Assembly (NCBI GenBank): GCA_025267735.1
Contig: CM046294.1
Coordinates: 19,588,162-19,652,161, forward strand
Source: Mactra quadrangularis
Taxonomy: Eukaryota > Mollusca > Bivalvia > Venerida > Mactridae
Direction of reading: 5' to 3'
DNA: 64,000 nt
Below, piece by piece: positions 15,201 through 23,399 of this stretch (the first letter of the stretch is position 1; every line of letters begins with the position of its first letter). The notes beneath the pieces were generated by a model. It had not been told where the DNA came from. It did no database searches and saw nothing but the letters and a program-made list of their open reading frames with translations. Position numbers and translations under genes: made by a program.

Positions 15201-17978
15201 CCTTACATAGGAATTCAATGATAAAATCCGAGGATTCCAACTGTAAGGACCTACTTACCTATTGGATTGCTTCAGATTTTATCAGGGAAAGATAACTGAC
15301 TAAAGTCCCCAATTGTTATACATGTACATGTATCTAAAAATATGTTTTAAATTTGATAAGTATTTGTAGAATTTTAAAAAAAGCAAGTCAAACATTAACA
15401 AAGTGTAAAGGTATTTATTGATGACACTGTGTATATATTAGTTTATATTGTATTTACCACACAATTCTACTATGTGCTATGAGAATCATCAAAATCCATG
15501 GTGTTCATACTAAATACCAGAATGGTCTTATCATAATAACCTTTATCTTCTCAAATAGTTTGAATTTAGAGTCATCAGAAATAGCACAATTTTGCAATAA
15601 CCAAATTGATTATTTACTGTATGTATTACATGTAAACAGTTTATTCTTTGTGTTAAAGGGAATACATATACTGAACCAAAAAAGAAACTTTCGCCAAGTT
15701 TGATTGTAGATATGTTAGTATAGTTTCAAATATTTTGGCTGAAAGCTTACATTTTTGTAAAATAATGTATTGTGGTTCTTTTAAAATCGTCACTTTGGAG
15801 GAAAGGATCAGATTGATTGCTGAATTTTAAATTAAAATAAGGTAGGGGTCGTTTCTAAAGTTAACAATCAGTAGCATGTGTGACCGCCGTGGGCGATGCT
15901 GACTGTCTGACAGCGACGTCGCACAAGTTTGTTAATGTCAGCCTGTGGAATATTATTCCATTCTTCAAGCAATGCAGCTCGAAGGTCGTTGATGTTGTTT
16001 GGAGGGTTCGGACGTCGACGTATGCGTCTATCCAGATTATCCCAAAGATGTTCAATATTGGGTTCAAATCCGGACTTCTTGAGGGCCAGTCGTCGATGAA
16101 ATCAGTGTTATGATTTTGTAAATACTGTATTATTGACACGAGCAACGGTTTTACAAGTTACTACATGTATATATGTGTGTACATCTAAGTGGTACCCTTG
16201 AACAACTGGCACATACTTTGCGAAAGTTTCTTTTTTGGTTCAGTATATGTAAAGTCTGTTTCTTGGTCACCTAGTTCTGAACTGATAGGATTAAGTTTCT
16301 TTTTCATGGAAACCAAGAGGTAGATTTTGGAAGTTATTTTAACCATCAGGAAGTCAGTTATACAAAGAATATCAGCTCTAAATTGTGATCACTTAGCCAT
16401 GTCTACTTTTTACTGTCATATGGGTATAAAATACACATGTATTACATTCTAGTATAGGCACATGAGTTTTTACTCTGTATTAAATGTGAGGTTATTTATA
16501 TTTGAATATTGAACACAGCCATGGTTGTTATTATTTACTCCAATATTAATGAACCTTATTAGTCTAATTATACCCCCGCTTCGAAGAAGAGGGGGGTATA
16601 CTGTTTTACCCTTGTCCGTGCGTCCGTTACAAAATTTCCGTCGCAGTTTTCTCAGCAACTATAACATGCAGCAGCCTAATACTTTGCATATTGCTTCATC
16701 CCATAGTCCCATGTGGCGTAAAGCGATTTCATGCTCCTTGCTCATCTACTTCCTGTTTGTCGCATATTTTTAGATTTTTGCGGGGGTATCACTAGTGAGC
16801 ATTAGCTCACAGATTTACTTGTTATTTATTTTTCTATGTTAGAATCATAGTACATGTACATGTACAGGTTTGCTTGATTTTGTTGTAGAATAAAACATAG
16901 ACATAAACATAAACATATACATTTGGATGCTTGATTATTTTAAGCAAAGGTATAATACAGCATTTATACTCCCTTGTCTTCAAGCTAGCTTTTAAGGTGA
17001 CATGGGAGATTGTCCTCCAATGACTCGATAGGTCTCAGGTTCAATTCTAAGTTTGGACTATGCTATTTTATTGGGTTACATAATAACTCTTGCTAACATA
17101 CTTGTTATTGTGTTTTTGCACATCAAAGCTTGTGCCTATGTTTTATTTTAAACCAAAAGTACAGACAACTGTAAGTTTTTTCTTGATATTGAAATATTCA
17201 AACAATGTTATATTTCTATATTTATATATTACAGCACGTCGTCTAGATAGAATTATAAAAGATGTATTAGATGATTTCAGTGAAGATAGAGATAAACTAA
17301 AGACATTAATTACTGGTAGACCTGTAGAATTAGCTGAAGAATTGAGTAAGATAGTGTTTCTTTCATTTATTTCTCTTTTAGTTGAGTTTACCACTGTAGC
17401 AATACATTTCATAAGTCATATCACAGTGGTCAGTCGATCTACTCACCAATTCTTGAAAGGTTAAATCTCTAGAATTAGCTGTTAATAAGTTACTTGGTGC
17501 AAACTTTGATCAGTGACTGGCAACTGTCCTTCATGATTGAGAATCAGTGGTAGGAGCAGAATTACCTCAGAATTAATTTCATGACTAAATTTCACAAAAA
17601 GTATGCCCTGCCAAGAATTGAACTGAAGACCCCTTGATCAGTTGACTTGTGTGCTATAATGTTATATAAGCAAGGCTTAAAGCCACTGTATGAAGATATA
17701 CTCATTTACTACAGACATGATTAACTATCTTAAATCCATGAAATCATTAGAATATATTATGCATTAGAAACACAAGGAACATGTCAAACCATTTTGCTTT
17801 CTAAGTTAAAGTTAGACAATATGTGTGTTTCTTGAAAAGTGGTCTTTTTATTAGATCAAACTAATAGAAAAATTGTTTTACTTTATTTACATTTTCTTCT
17901 ATTCTTTCAGAAAAAGTCAGACAAATTCAAGAAAAGTTAGAAGAGTTTATTGAAGCTTTGAATCGAGATAAACAATAA
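166..17978 (+). CDS. OPA1: OPA1 dynamin-like GTPase, C-terminal two-thirds (16 exons; 5' part outside window)
   Basis: OPA1 is a dynamin-family GTPase of the mitochondrial inner membrane that drives inner-membrane fusion and cristae maintenance. Sixteen exons join in one frame: 166-296, 1585-1657, 3224-3296, 3896-4011, 4621-4685, 5276-5352, 6925-7017, 8785-8857, 9551-9709, 10675-10783, 11515-11648, 12554-12640, 13502-13618, 14711-14801, 17235-17345, 17911-17978. They encode 525 residues. The first exon opens in the GTPase domain (DGS.DAERS) and holds the G4 motif TKIDLAE; then come stalk segments ([45 protein letters not shown]), the membrane-binding paddle region with CNDCRKGFY, and the GED-like end [16 protein letters not shown]. 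Length and order agree with animal OPA1 from about human residue 470. All junctions are GT-AG with matching phases. The start and mitochondrial targeting region lie left of base 1. No lesion was seen, so it is probably functional. Confidence 0.96.
1585..1657 (+). CDS. OPA1: OPA1 window exon 2
   Basis: Acceptor ACTTCAG, donor GTATTT, 73 bp, ends in phase 1. It encodes [19 protein letters not shown] and the G5-side VTGKG segment at the end of the GTPase fold. Confidence 0.94.
1906..3079. mobile_element. Pogo/Tc1-like non-autonomous element, 1.17 kb, TA target duplication
   Basis: The left end CAGTCAATTCGCATTATCTC and right end (reverse complement CAGTCAACTCTCGTTATCTC) form about 24-bp terminal inverted repeats with three mismatches, flanked by TA on both sides. 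Further TCTCGACT-like blocks lie near each end. No transposase reading frame was recognised inside. TA target and CAGT-type termini fit the pogo/Tigger branch of Tc1/mariner; the branch is an inference. It sits in the OPA1 intron 1585-1657 to 3224. Confidence 0.85.
3224..3296 (+). CDS. OPA1: OPA1 window exon 3
   Basis: Acceptor TTTTCAG, donor GTAAGT, 73 bp. It encodes [20 protein letters not shown], which aligns with the human segment after VTGKG (IEAIREYEEEFF). Confidence 0.94.
3896..4011 (+). CDS. OPA1: OPA1 window exon 4 (stalk)
   Basis: Acceptor TCTTGCAG, donor GTATAA, 116 bp. It encodes [20 protein letters not shown] followed by QQADAFKA, a highly conserved stalk segment. Confidence 0.95.
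4191..4453 (+). mobile_element. MITE family A, copy 1
   Basis: First of three copies in this gene (also 12804-13040 and 16568-16825). The family opens TTATACCCCCGCTTCGAAGA, has a CCGT/CCGTCCGT-rich stretch, and near its right end has GCGGGGGTAT, the inverse of ATACCCCCGC. This copy has a mutated left arm (ATACCCTGC). Confidence 0.85.
4621..4685 (+). CDS. OPA1: OPA1 window exon 5
   Basis: Acceptor TTTCTAG, donor GTAAGT, 65 bp. It encodes [20 protein letters not shown] then R, near-identical to vertebrate OPA1. Confidence 0.95.
5276..5352 (+). CDS. OPA1: OPA1 window exon 6
   Basis: Acceptor TTGTCAG, donor GTAAGT, 77 bp, ends in phase 2 inside a Trp codon. It encodes [20 protein letters not shown] then VSPKD. 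Confidence 0.94.
5467..6172. repeat. Element with four tandem ~160-bp subrepeats
   Basis: The marker TCAACCACATCTCATGTGAC recurs near 5624, 5789, 5949 and, diverged, 6102, so the period is about 153-165 bp. The block opens AGCTCAACTTTACGAAG and ends TAGTCGAGCATGCTGTC...GACAGCTCTTG, a layout seen in abundant mollusc repeats. It fills much of an OPA1 intron. Confidence 0.8.
6418..6640 (+). mobile_element. Degenerate tRNA-derived SINE
   Basis: The head has an A-box-like TGACTGAGTGGATA and a B-box-like GGTTTGAATCC. The body has GAGCTAGAAACTTTATC and TTTCACTGTCAAGC, both also found in altered form at 54570-54800, so the two are one family. Confidence 0.6.
6925..7017 (+). CDS. OPA1: OPA1 window exon 7
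   Basis: Acceptor TTGACAG, donor GTGAGC, 93 bp. It encodes [20 protein letters not shown] and [12 protein letters not shown]. Confidence 0.94.
7256..7698. mobile_element. hAT-type MITE with perfect 8-bp target duplication
   Basis: The ends TAGGGCTGTCACGATA and TATCACAACAGCCCTA form inverted repeats. CTAATCAT flanks both sides (7248-7255, 7699-7706), an 8-bp duplication diagnostic of hAT transposons. Inner ends carry further inverted blocks (GATATACCGGTATATTGCAA against ATTGCAATATACCGCGATAC). No coding capacity. Confidence 0.92.
7960..8315. repeat. Possible MITE with imperfect inverted ends
   Basis: CTACAATCAAACTCCTCACAG on the left resembles the complement of the right end (GTAGACCAAACTCCCCGCAG). 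An internal direct duplication of CTCAC(A/T)GTGCTTACGTCACG is present. No target duplication was identified. Confidence 0.4.
8785..8857 (+). CDS. OPA1: OPA1 window exon 8
   Basis: Acceptor TTTACAG, donor GTTTGT, 73 bp. It encodes [20 protein letters not shown] and KSVE, matching FNTTVDIKLKQW of human OPA1. Confidence 0.94.
9131..9508. repeat. 2.2 tandem copies of a ~169-bp unit
   Basis: TAGACAATCATCCAGGAAAG at 9131 recurs, diverged, near 9300 and 9471, with TGGTGTTATACCTTT and CCATTAATAAGG shared between copies. The motifs resemble the tails of SINE-like repeats at 22.8 and 23.5 kb. It lies just upstream of OPA1 exon 9551-9709. Confidence 0.75.
9551..9709 (+). CDS. OPA1: OPA1 window exon 9
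   Basis: Acceptor TATACCAG, donor GTGAGT, 159 bp, phase 0 at both ends. It encodes [13 protein letters not shown] ... [10 protein letters not shown] ... [11 protein letters not shown], at the entry to the paddle region. Confidence 0.95.
10272..10565. mobile_element. MITE family B
   Basis: Perfect 12-bp inverted ends TATGCCCGAAAG / CTTTCGGGCATA enclose about 290 bp that includes GTCCGTCTGTCCGTCCGTCT and a duplicated TTTCCGGAGCATAACTT. Related repeats are common in molluscs (general knowledge). It is non-coding. Confidence 0.85.
10675..10783 (+). CDS. OPA1: OPA1 window exon 10 (paddle)
   Basis: Acceptor CATTTCAG, donor GTAAAT, 109 bp. It encodes [11 protein letters not shown] ... [20 protein letters not shown], matching human RVIQHNALEDRS ... 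KQQWDAAIYFMEEAL. Confidence 0.95.
11515..11648 (+). CDS. OPA1: OPA1 window exon 11 (paddle)
   Basis: Acceptor TATTTCAG, donor GTAAGT, 134 bp. It encodes [20 protein letters not shown] ... [12 protein letters not shown]. The donor sequence is repeated many times in the following intron by a minisatellite. Confidence 0.95.
11641..11876 (+). repeat. Minisatellite derived from the OPA1 exon-11 splice donor
   Basis: About a dozen units of 16-20 bp of the type TATGATCTCAAAATGTAAG. The exon/intron junction CACAAAAT-GTAAGT is itself the left end of the array, and most units repeat CAAAATGTAAG, so several decoy donor sites follow the real one at 11649. Confidence 0.9.
12554..12640 (+). CDS. OPA1: OPA1 window exon 12
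   Basis: Acceptor TTTTACAG, donor GTAAGT, 87 bp, phase 0. It encodes [20 protein letters not shown] then KGTEVDMEF. Confidence 0.94.
12724..12791. repeat. 68-bp near-perfect hairpin
   Basis: Arm GGTTGCCCGAAAGACTGTAG pairs with CTACAGTCTTGCGGGCAACC with one mismatch and extends through AGTA; the loop is about 22 nt. It abuts MITE-A copy 2. It may be a minimal foldback element; a structured RNA is possible but unsupported. Confidence 0.75.
12804..13040 (+). mobile_element. MITE family A, copy 2 (right end missing)
   Basis: It matches copies 1 and 3 from TTATACCCCCGCTTCGAAGA to GCATATTTTTAGATTTTTG, then diverges, so the GCGGGGGTAT end is absent. Confidence 0.85.
13050..13430 (+). repeat. Two degenerate SINE-like copies
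   Basis: AAAATACAGCACTTGTAC at about 13060 and AATACAGCACTTGTACTCG at about 13320 start two similar stretches, each followed by tRNA-like A-box motifs (CATGGTAGAGTGTCAGC; CATAGTGGTAGAGTCTGAC). A third partial copy lies at about 16945-17060. Boundaries are uncertain. Confidence 0.5.
13502..13618 (+). CDS. OPA1: OPA1 window exon 13 (paddle cysteines)
   Basis: Acceptor TGTTACAG, donor GTAAGT, 117 bp. It encodes [20 protein letters not shown] then [12 protein letters not shown]. The second Cys of CNDC corresponds to the human paddle cysteine (about Cys856). Confidence 0.95.
13704..14297. mobile_element. hAT-type MITE with 8-bp target duplication
   Basis: CTACAGTG flanks both ends (13696-13703 and 14298-14305; identity runs to 10 bp). 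The termini TCGGGTTTCAAAA and CGTTTATATCCCTA are diverged inverted repeats, and subterminal ATAATCGATTATC blocks recur on the right. No transposase frame. Confidence 0.8.
14711..14801 (+). CDS. OPA1: OPA1 window exon 14
   Basis: Acceptor ATTTCCAG, donor GTATTT, 91 bp. It encodes [20 protein letters not shown] then [10 protein letters not shown]. The Cys in MNC is 18 residues after the second Cys of CNDC, the same spacing as the human disulphide pair. Confidence 0.95.
14968..15309. mobile_element. Probable MITE with imperfect inverted ends
   Basis: GGGACGTCAGTTATTTCCC on the left pairs with GGGAAAGATAACTGACTAA followed by AGTCCC on the right. The middle is AT-rich and non-coding. Target duplication not resolved. 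Confidence 0.6.
15669..16246 (-). mobile_element. Tc1-type transposon remnant, internally deleted
   Basis: The ends are a perfect 28-bp inverted repeat (beginning TATACTGAACCAAAAAAGAA) with TA at each end. The remaining 578 bp keep only the C-terminal part of a Tc1 transposase on the minus strand. It sits in the OPA1 intron 14802-17234. Confidence 0.92.
15868..16145 (-). pseudogene. Tc1 transposase C-terminal fragment, frameshifted
   Basis: The reading frame contains [13 protein letters not shown], the Tc1 block that precedes the third catalytic acidic residue. Directly after NPI two extra bases shift the frame; the shifted frame reads [14 protein letters not shown] and ends at a TGA at 15868-15870, as in Tc1 proteins. 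The lesion falls at the catalytic Glu, so the copy is dead. The N-terminal DNA-binding domain and first Asp are absent. Confidence 0.9.
16568..16825 (+). mobile_element. MITE family A, copy 3 (most complete)
   Basis: It has both TTATACCCCCGC on the left and GCGGGGGTATCACTAGTGAG on the right. It is very similar to copies 1 and 2, which suggests recent spread. Confidence 0.87.
17235..17345 (+). CDS. OPA1: OPA1 window exon 15 (GED-like)
   Basis: Acceptor TATTACAG, donor GTAAGA, 111 bp. It encodes [20 protein letters not shown] ... [13 protein letters not shown]. Confidence 0.95.
17911..17978 (+). CDS. OPA1: OPA1 window exon 16, with stop codon
   Basis: Acceptor TTCTTTCAG, 68 bp. It encodes [20 protein letters not shown] then KQ and TAA at 17976-17978. 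The stop codon lies inside an AATAAA hexamer at 17974-17979. Confidence 0.95.
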
Positions 17979-18204
17979 AAGTTTTAATTTGCAATTATAC
18001 ACTATGAATGTAAGATTCCATGACTTACAATATAGTTTAGTTCCATGGTAGAAAATTGAGATTCTTTTCTTTAATATAACTTTAGAAAATTTCTTTCCAT
18101 GATAAACAGTAAATATTGCTGAAGATTTTATAAAACCTGTGATTTTCTTATCTTAGTGGTTGACTGCGTATGAAAGTGCTTAGAGTGTTCTACTGTTACA
18201 TAAA

Positions 18205-18580
18205 TACAGTACCCACCAAAAGTTTGGAGACAAAAGAAATTTTCTACAATTCTTGAAGTTTGATGATGATTTTTGTAGAATCATTATTTTTTAATATATT
18301 TAAGTATTGTTAGTATTAAAATGAATTCAAATTTCATGAATGCAACATATTTATAAGATTCAGAATCTGACATCCTAAAGCCCCAAAACAATGTTAATGG
18401 TAATTATTTTCCATAACATTGCTTTTATGCTTATTTTGAGGTCTTTGTTATATTTATATTGATAACCCAAAAATAATTCAAAAACTAAGCATTTAAAAAT
18501 AGACACATCAAATTTTAGATAAAGGCTATTCAATAGCCTTACAAAGTGAAAATGTCTCCAAACTTTTGGTGGGTACTGTA
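18205..18580. mobile_element. Tc1/mariner MITE with perfect 28-bp inverted ends
   Basis: The ends begin TACAGTACCCACCAAAAGTT and are exact reverse complements over 28 bp, bounded by TA. The 320-bp interior is AT-rich and non-coding. It lies in the OPA1 3' flank, possibly within the 3' UTR. The perfect ends indicate a young insertion. Confidence 0.92.
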
Positions 18581-18761
18581 TATGTTGATGTTGTTATTAT
18601 ATGTATAATGATGGGTCAGTGTACTGTGCCATACAAAATTACCTTTACATATAGTCTTGTAAAAAAGCTTTAGTTTTCATTGTCACACTTAAATTACATT
18701 TCACATCAATTCACACATATATGATAGTTATTGTAGATTGTAACATTTGAAAGGGGAGAAA

Positions 18762-19092
18762 TGATACGGTATACAGTTATAAGTTATAATTTCTCAAGTA
18801 GTGGTAAATATAAAAAACAAATCACACATTAACAAAACGTAAAGATAATGTTCGATGCGTGAGTAATGATACTGTATATAGTTATATGTTATAATTTCTC
18901 AAGTATTGGTAAATATAAAAAACCAAATCACACATTAACAAAAGTGTCAAGATAATTTTGGATGTGTGAGTAATGACACTGTATATAGTTATATGTTATA
19001 ATTTCTCAAGTACAATGTATTGGTAAAAATTTAAAAACAAACCACACATTAACTAAAGTGTAAAGGTAATTATGGATGACACTGTGTAACTA
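18762..19092. repeat. Three tandem copies of a ~125-bp unit
   Basis: Markers TTATAATTTCTCAAGTA and CACACATTAACAAAA recur three times with the period given. A single related copy lies at about 15370-15430 (AACATTAACAAAGTGTAAAG), so the unit is a dispersed repeat. Confidence 0.85.
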
Positions 19093-19148
19093 GTCTATGT
19101 TCTTCTATCTTTACATGTTGTTCGACTAGTCTTGCACTGACCCAACAC

Positions 19149-19154
19149 AATAAA
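19149..19154 (+). promoter_or_regulatory. Candidate poly(A) signal for OPA1
   Basis: AATAAA in ACACAATAAATTG, about 1.2 kb after the stop. Other hexamers exist (17974, 22173), so the true 3' end is not determined. Confidence 0.3.
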
Positions 19155-19159
19155 TTGTA

Positions 19160-20049
19160 TGTAAAACTGTTACTTGCTGGATGAAAGGCACCATGTATGG
19201 TCTCAATCCACCAGATAGTATCTTTAGTGGATATAGACTGTTGTGGTTGCCTCTGGCATGTTATTCCTATTGTTTTATTTATTGATCAATAATGCTGACT
19301 GTTGTATTTGGAAAGGTGTTAGGCCTCTATAGTTTATGGGTATAATTTAACTACAGCATCACTTTATTTAAACTCATTGTCAAAGATTGGGTGACTTAAT
19401 TGAAGAGTAATATCAAGGGTTTAGTGCAAAACAGTCATAACTCAATATAAGAAAAGAGTGAGTTACAACTGTTTAGTGCTAAACCGGAGATATGCAGATA
19501 GTCTTTTGTGCCGCACACCTTGTGCAAATCGGCTCTCAGCTTACAGGGCTAGACATAAAGATTGTTCGTTTGCCGACATATTTGGGTTAGGGCAGTATAT
19601 AGCTGGTGGTCCAACCAGGCAATCTACTTTAAAAAATATTGTTGAAGCTTGGCTTATCTTTTTGTTAAACTATATTTATTTATGAAAGACTGTTAACTGA
19701 CAGAACATATCTGGGAATATAATATTGTTTGTATCTGTTTATTTGTTTTTAAATTTAAAGAACATGTTCAAACTTTTGTGGATTTTTTTTATTTAGGTAC
19801 ATGTATATGTATCTAAAAATGTATTATTAATTTATACTTGGGCTTATTTATACTTATTTTTCCATTGTTTAAATGAACTGGACATACATTTATTTGGTGC
19901 ATTATTTTGTAAGTGTAATGAGTGTTTATATTCTGTTAACAGCTCAATATTGTAAGTTTTAAATTAAATATATTCATATTTTTTTGTTAAAACCCTTTAA
20001 ATCTTTGTTGAAAAGCTAGATTTTTGTTTTGATTTTAAATATTTGTTTG
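19160..20049. other. OPA1 downstream AT-rich stretch, no gene seen
   Basis: AT-rich non-coding sequence. A 75-codon open frame near 19458 has no recognisable domain and I do not call it a gene. Confidence 0.5.
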
Positions 20050-20387
20050 AGGTAGAATTCCCATAATCCTAAAAATGTTAATGACTATAGAAATTTATCT
20101 AAATTCTGGTGTCTAATTGTACATTGTATTTCTAACATTTTTACATTGTCAGATTTTCAAATATATATCTACTATTATTTTGTATGAAAGTAAGTAATTA
20201 TCTTCCTTTGATATGAAAATAGTACTATCAAAGATAGATAATTACTTACTTTCATAAAATGTTTCCATTTACAATTTCACAACAAAATGTTGTTATATAA
20301 ATTTAGTCCATGCAATATGATGAACTGTCTATGAGCCACCACCTCCATTAAGAACTATTGCGAGTTTGCATTATGGGAATTCTACCT
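20050..20387. mobile_element. Foldback/MITE with nested hairpin
   Basis: The ends AGGTAGAATTCCCATAAT and ATTATGGGAATTCTACCT are perfect 18-bp inverted repeats 338 bp apart. A second, stronger hairpin lies at 20184-20255. No target duplication was resolved. Confidence 0.8.
20184..20255. repeat. 72-nt hairpin with 30-bp stem
   Basis: ATGAAAGTAAGTAATTATCT...TTTGATA pairs with its reverse complement over 28 of 30 positions, with a 12-nt loop. Length and pairing are in the range of a pre-miRNA but also of a small foldback element. Confidence 0.85.
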
Positions 20388-21123
20388 AAATTCTTGATTT
20401 CTATCCTTATTTATTTATAAACACCTACCAACTACCATCCATCTTCAAAGTTATATCCACTTATTTTATTCTATCACAATGATACTTAGTTACATACTGG
20501 TAATATAGGCGTGGCTATAATAATAAATTGATCCAATGAAATATATCGATGAGCCAGAACAAGATAAAAGATGTATAATTTTTTTTTTGTTGGTAATACA
20601 TTATAAATCATTTAACATTAGCTATGAATAGCTGTTTGACTAGTCTTCACCCTTCTGTAATTGCATGTTGTTAAACAAGTTTTGGGCTTGTCCATTGATA
20701 TGTCAATAACTCAATAACTGTAGCCACACCCAATATGTACAAGTGTGAGACTAATAATTGTTGTTACTTAATAGATTGTATCAATGATGTATTTTAAAAT
20801 TAAAAATTTTGGGATACAATTTTTTCTTGTCATACTTCTTACAGTAATGTTCAACAGTTTACAAGACCTATCAAAATCAATGCATGGTTTTAATAAAAAA
20901 ATTCTCTATGTAGGAAACTTTTTCATCTCAAATTAATCATTTGGGACTTAAAAATTGTCAAAACTTGCATGATTTTGCATTAACCAAGGTGGTCTTAATA
21001 ATTGAACTTTACCGCATTATTTTGTTATTTACTATTATTGTATGGTTTACATCACAGGCTGCCATCACAGTTCAGAGTCATATACTATACTTGTACGTAC
21101 ATATAAGGATTATTACTAATTGC

Positions 21124-21604
21124 TAGGGGTGTAACGGTTAACCGATATACCGGTTAATATTGCAATACGAGTTCTAACGGTTTTTGACCGGTTCGTTTTT
21201 CCTTGAACCGGTTTTTGTAGTTAAGTGTCATACTGCTTCTTTTTATTAGAATCTGATAGTTAAATGTTCAAAAAATGTTAAAATCAATTGAATACTTGAA
21301 ATACTCTTACTGTGCTTTTCAAGGTTAACTATTTAGTGAATTGAAAAAAAAATATCTTCAAGAGTCTGTTTCAAGCCACGCATTTTTCTAACATATAGAC
21401 CATTTTACATTTGTAATTCAAACATTTGGATAAGTAATCATTGGAAAATACCCATATGCATGCTATGCTGATCCAATTTGAACAAGGTAAATGCATTAAT
21501 TAATGTTTTGCATGTCTAAACGAAAAACCGGTACGTATTGCAATACGGGTTCTGCACATTGCAATATATTGCAATACGGGTTTTACCGTATTGTTACACC
21601 CCTA
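21124..21604. mobile_element. hAT-type MITE with perfect 8-bp target duplication
   Basis: Ends TAGGGGTGTAAC / GTTACACCCCTA; CTAATTGC flanks both sides (21116-21123, 21605-21612). Subterminal blocks GGTTAACCGATATACCGGTT and TTGCAATACGGGTT resemble those of the 7256-7698 element. No coding capacity. Confidence 0.92.
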
Positions 21605-21753
21605 CTAATTGCAAGTTACTAATTAAACCTGGGTAAAAAATCTATGATTTTTTAGTGATATACCATATTTTTTGTATAGTGTTTTTGACTCAGAATTGTG
21701 CTGGCCACCTATGACTTGCATCAAAGGTGACAAGCTTTGTCCCTAACCTTAAG

Positions 21754-22051
21754 CCACCCTGCTAGCTCAGTTGGTAGCACGCAAGTCTACTTATCGAGGG
21801 GTTGTGAGTTCGATTCCCGGGCGGGGCATACTTTCATGGATTTTGGTCATGAAATTATTTCTACGGCCATGGATTTTTAATTATGTAGGACAGTTGTCAG
21901 TCACTGACGAAAGTATGCGCTTAGTAGTTGGTTAACAGCTAAATCTAGAGATTTAGCCTTTCCAGGAGGAGTGAGTAGGTTGGCTGACCGCTGTTATGTG
22001 ACCTATACAATGTGTTGCTACGGCGTTAAAACCAACAAAACGAACAAACAA
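21754..22051 (+). mobile_element. tRNA-derived SINE with 17-bp target duplication
   Basis: The head resembles a tRNA: A box TAGCTCAGTTGGTAGCAC (21763-21780) and B box GTGAGTTCGATTCCC (21804-21818). The body runs to a CAAAACGAACAAACA-type tail. TTGTCCCTAACCTTAAG before and TTGTCCGTAACCTTGAG after (21737-21753, 22052-22068) are a 17-bp target duplication with two differences. The acceptor arms mispair, so this is not a tRNA gene. Confidence 0.93.
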
Positions 22052-22069
22052 TTGTCCGTAACCTTGAGT

Positions 22070-22795
22070 AATGAAAATACAGTAGTATCTATAATGGTCT
22101 GGGACAGTGCTGGTCATCTTTGGGTTATATTGAAAATGGTAATAGTTAAATCAATTGTAACACTTCACAGTAAATAAAATAATAACAAATAGAAACTTCT
22201 TGTACTTTATTTATTCCCTGAATATAATTTGGTGAAGATTTTAGTTGACTCTGTTGTTATTGTCCTGAGTGCTATGATATTTAATTATGAAACACTTAGA
22301 ATTAGCTCTTCATGCAATGTTGTTCATGTTGCTAGCCTTCAGGGTCATCTTTAACATGACTTGATACTTATTTTAGTATACTCTGCCGTTGTAGCCTAGA
22401 CTGGAGTGCCAACTACACTGCAGTCTGGTTTTCATTAACATACATAATATAAGCGAGTCAGTACAGACACTGAAGAATGAAATGTATAAATCAGTCTCGG
22501 GTCAACTTGCATATTCAGCATCTTAAGACTGAAGACAATTAATGATTTTTTTGAAAGTTGGCAATTCCAAAAAAAGATAAAAACTGTCCCTGAGAGGTGA
22601 GTTGCAGCCATACATTTCTAATAAGAATGAGTTAATAAATGGCATAAAAACCAATCAATAAGTGAATGAAGGTGATGAAAGAGAATTTGAGCATATGACA
22701 TTCAGTGTGTAGATCTACAAGATACACATTAAGTGAACGTTTATATGAGAAGTATATTTTTGTACTAGGTTAAATGCCATGTGAAGGCAATCAAG
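22070..22795. other. Non-coding stretch
   Basis: AT-rich, no gene, domain or clear repeat recognised. There is an AATAAA at 22173. Confidence 0.5.
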
Positions 22796-22799
22796 GTTA

Positions 22800-23045
22800 T
22801 TTTACAGCATCCAGCGGACATAGGCCTAACCTTGCTTTCCTGGACACTTTCCTATAATCAGTACTCACCAACCCTTCAAAAAGGACAGCAACTTTTCCTA
22901 CTCTATTGATAGAGAAAAATTGACATTATAGACAATTTTTCATGGAAGGGTATAACTGCTCTGGGTAGGATTCAAATCCATACCCCATCCATACTAGATT
23001 CATGATCCTGGTATACTACCAATTTGCACTACAGACCTGGGTGAT
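22800..23045 (-). mobile_element. Degenerate SINE, minus strand
   Basis: Read on the minus strand it starts with a tRNA-like head (TAGTGCAAATTGGTAGTATACC, then GGATTTGAATCC) and ends in a body with GTGTCCAGGAAAGCAAGG. The same tail motif is at 23555 and, diverged, at 9140. Confidence 0.6.
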
Positions 23046-23399
23046 ATGAGTAGTATATACATTTGAAATAGTAAGAAAACATCATCTTAATTGATCTTAA
23101 CATTTTTTTAAACACCCAAACCGGTTTCAAAATTGTCAAGACTGCATAAACAATAGAACAATGGCATCACACTAGAAATGCATACGCAAAAAATGTAACA
23201 TTGTTTTAAGTCTTAAAGCGTTCATTTTTTAATATGTACATTAAATTGGTACATGTACATGTATATTATAGAATGAGCAAAAATACCAAGAATAGGAAAT
23301 AGGAGGGATAAACCTCACCGAATGAAGATTATAAATCCAATAAAACAAGATAAAACATGAGTTCCAAATTTTTACAATACATACTTGATGTTTAAAAAT

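Noticed and set aside
15479..15703. Open frame in the OPA1 intron before the Tc1 remnant
   Set aside because: AT-rich, no domain, runs into the transposon end; no splice sites fit.
21754..21828. tRNA gene
   Set aside because: A and B boxes are good, but the acceptor stem mispairs and the sequence continues into a SINE body with a target duplication.
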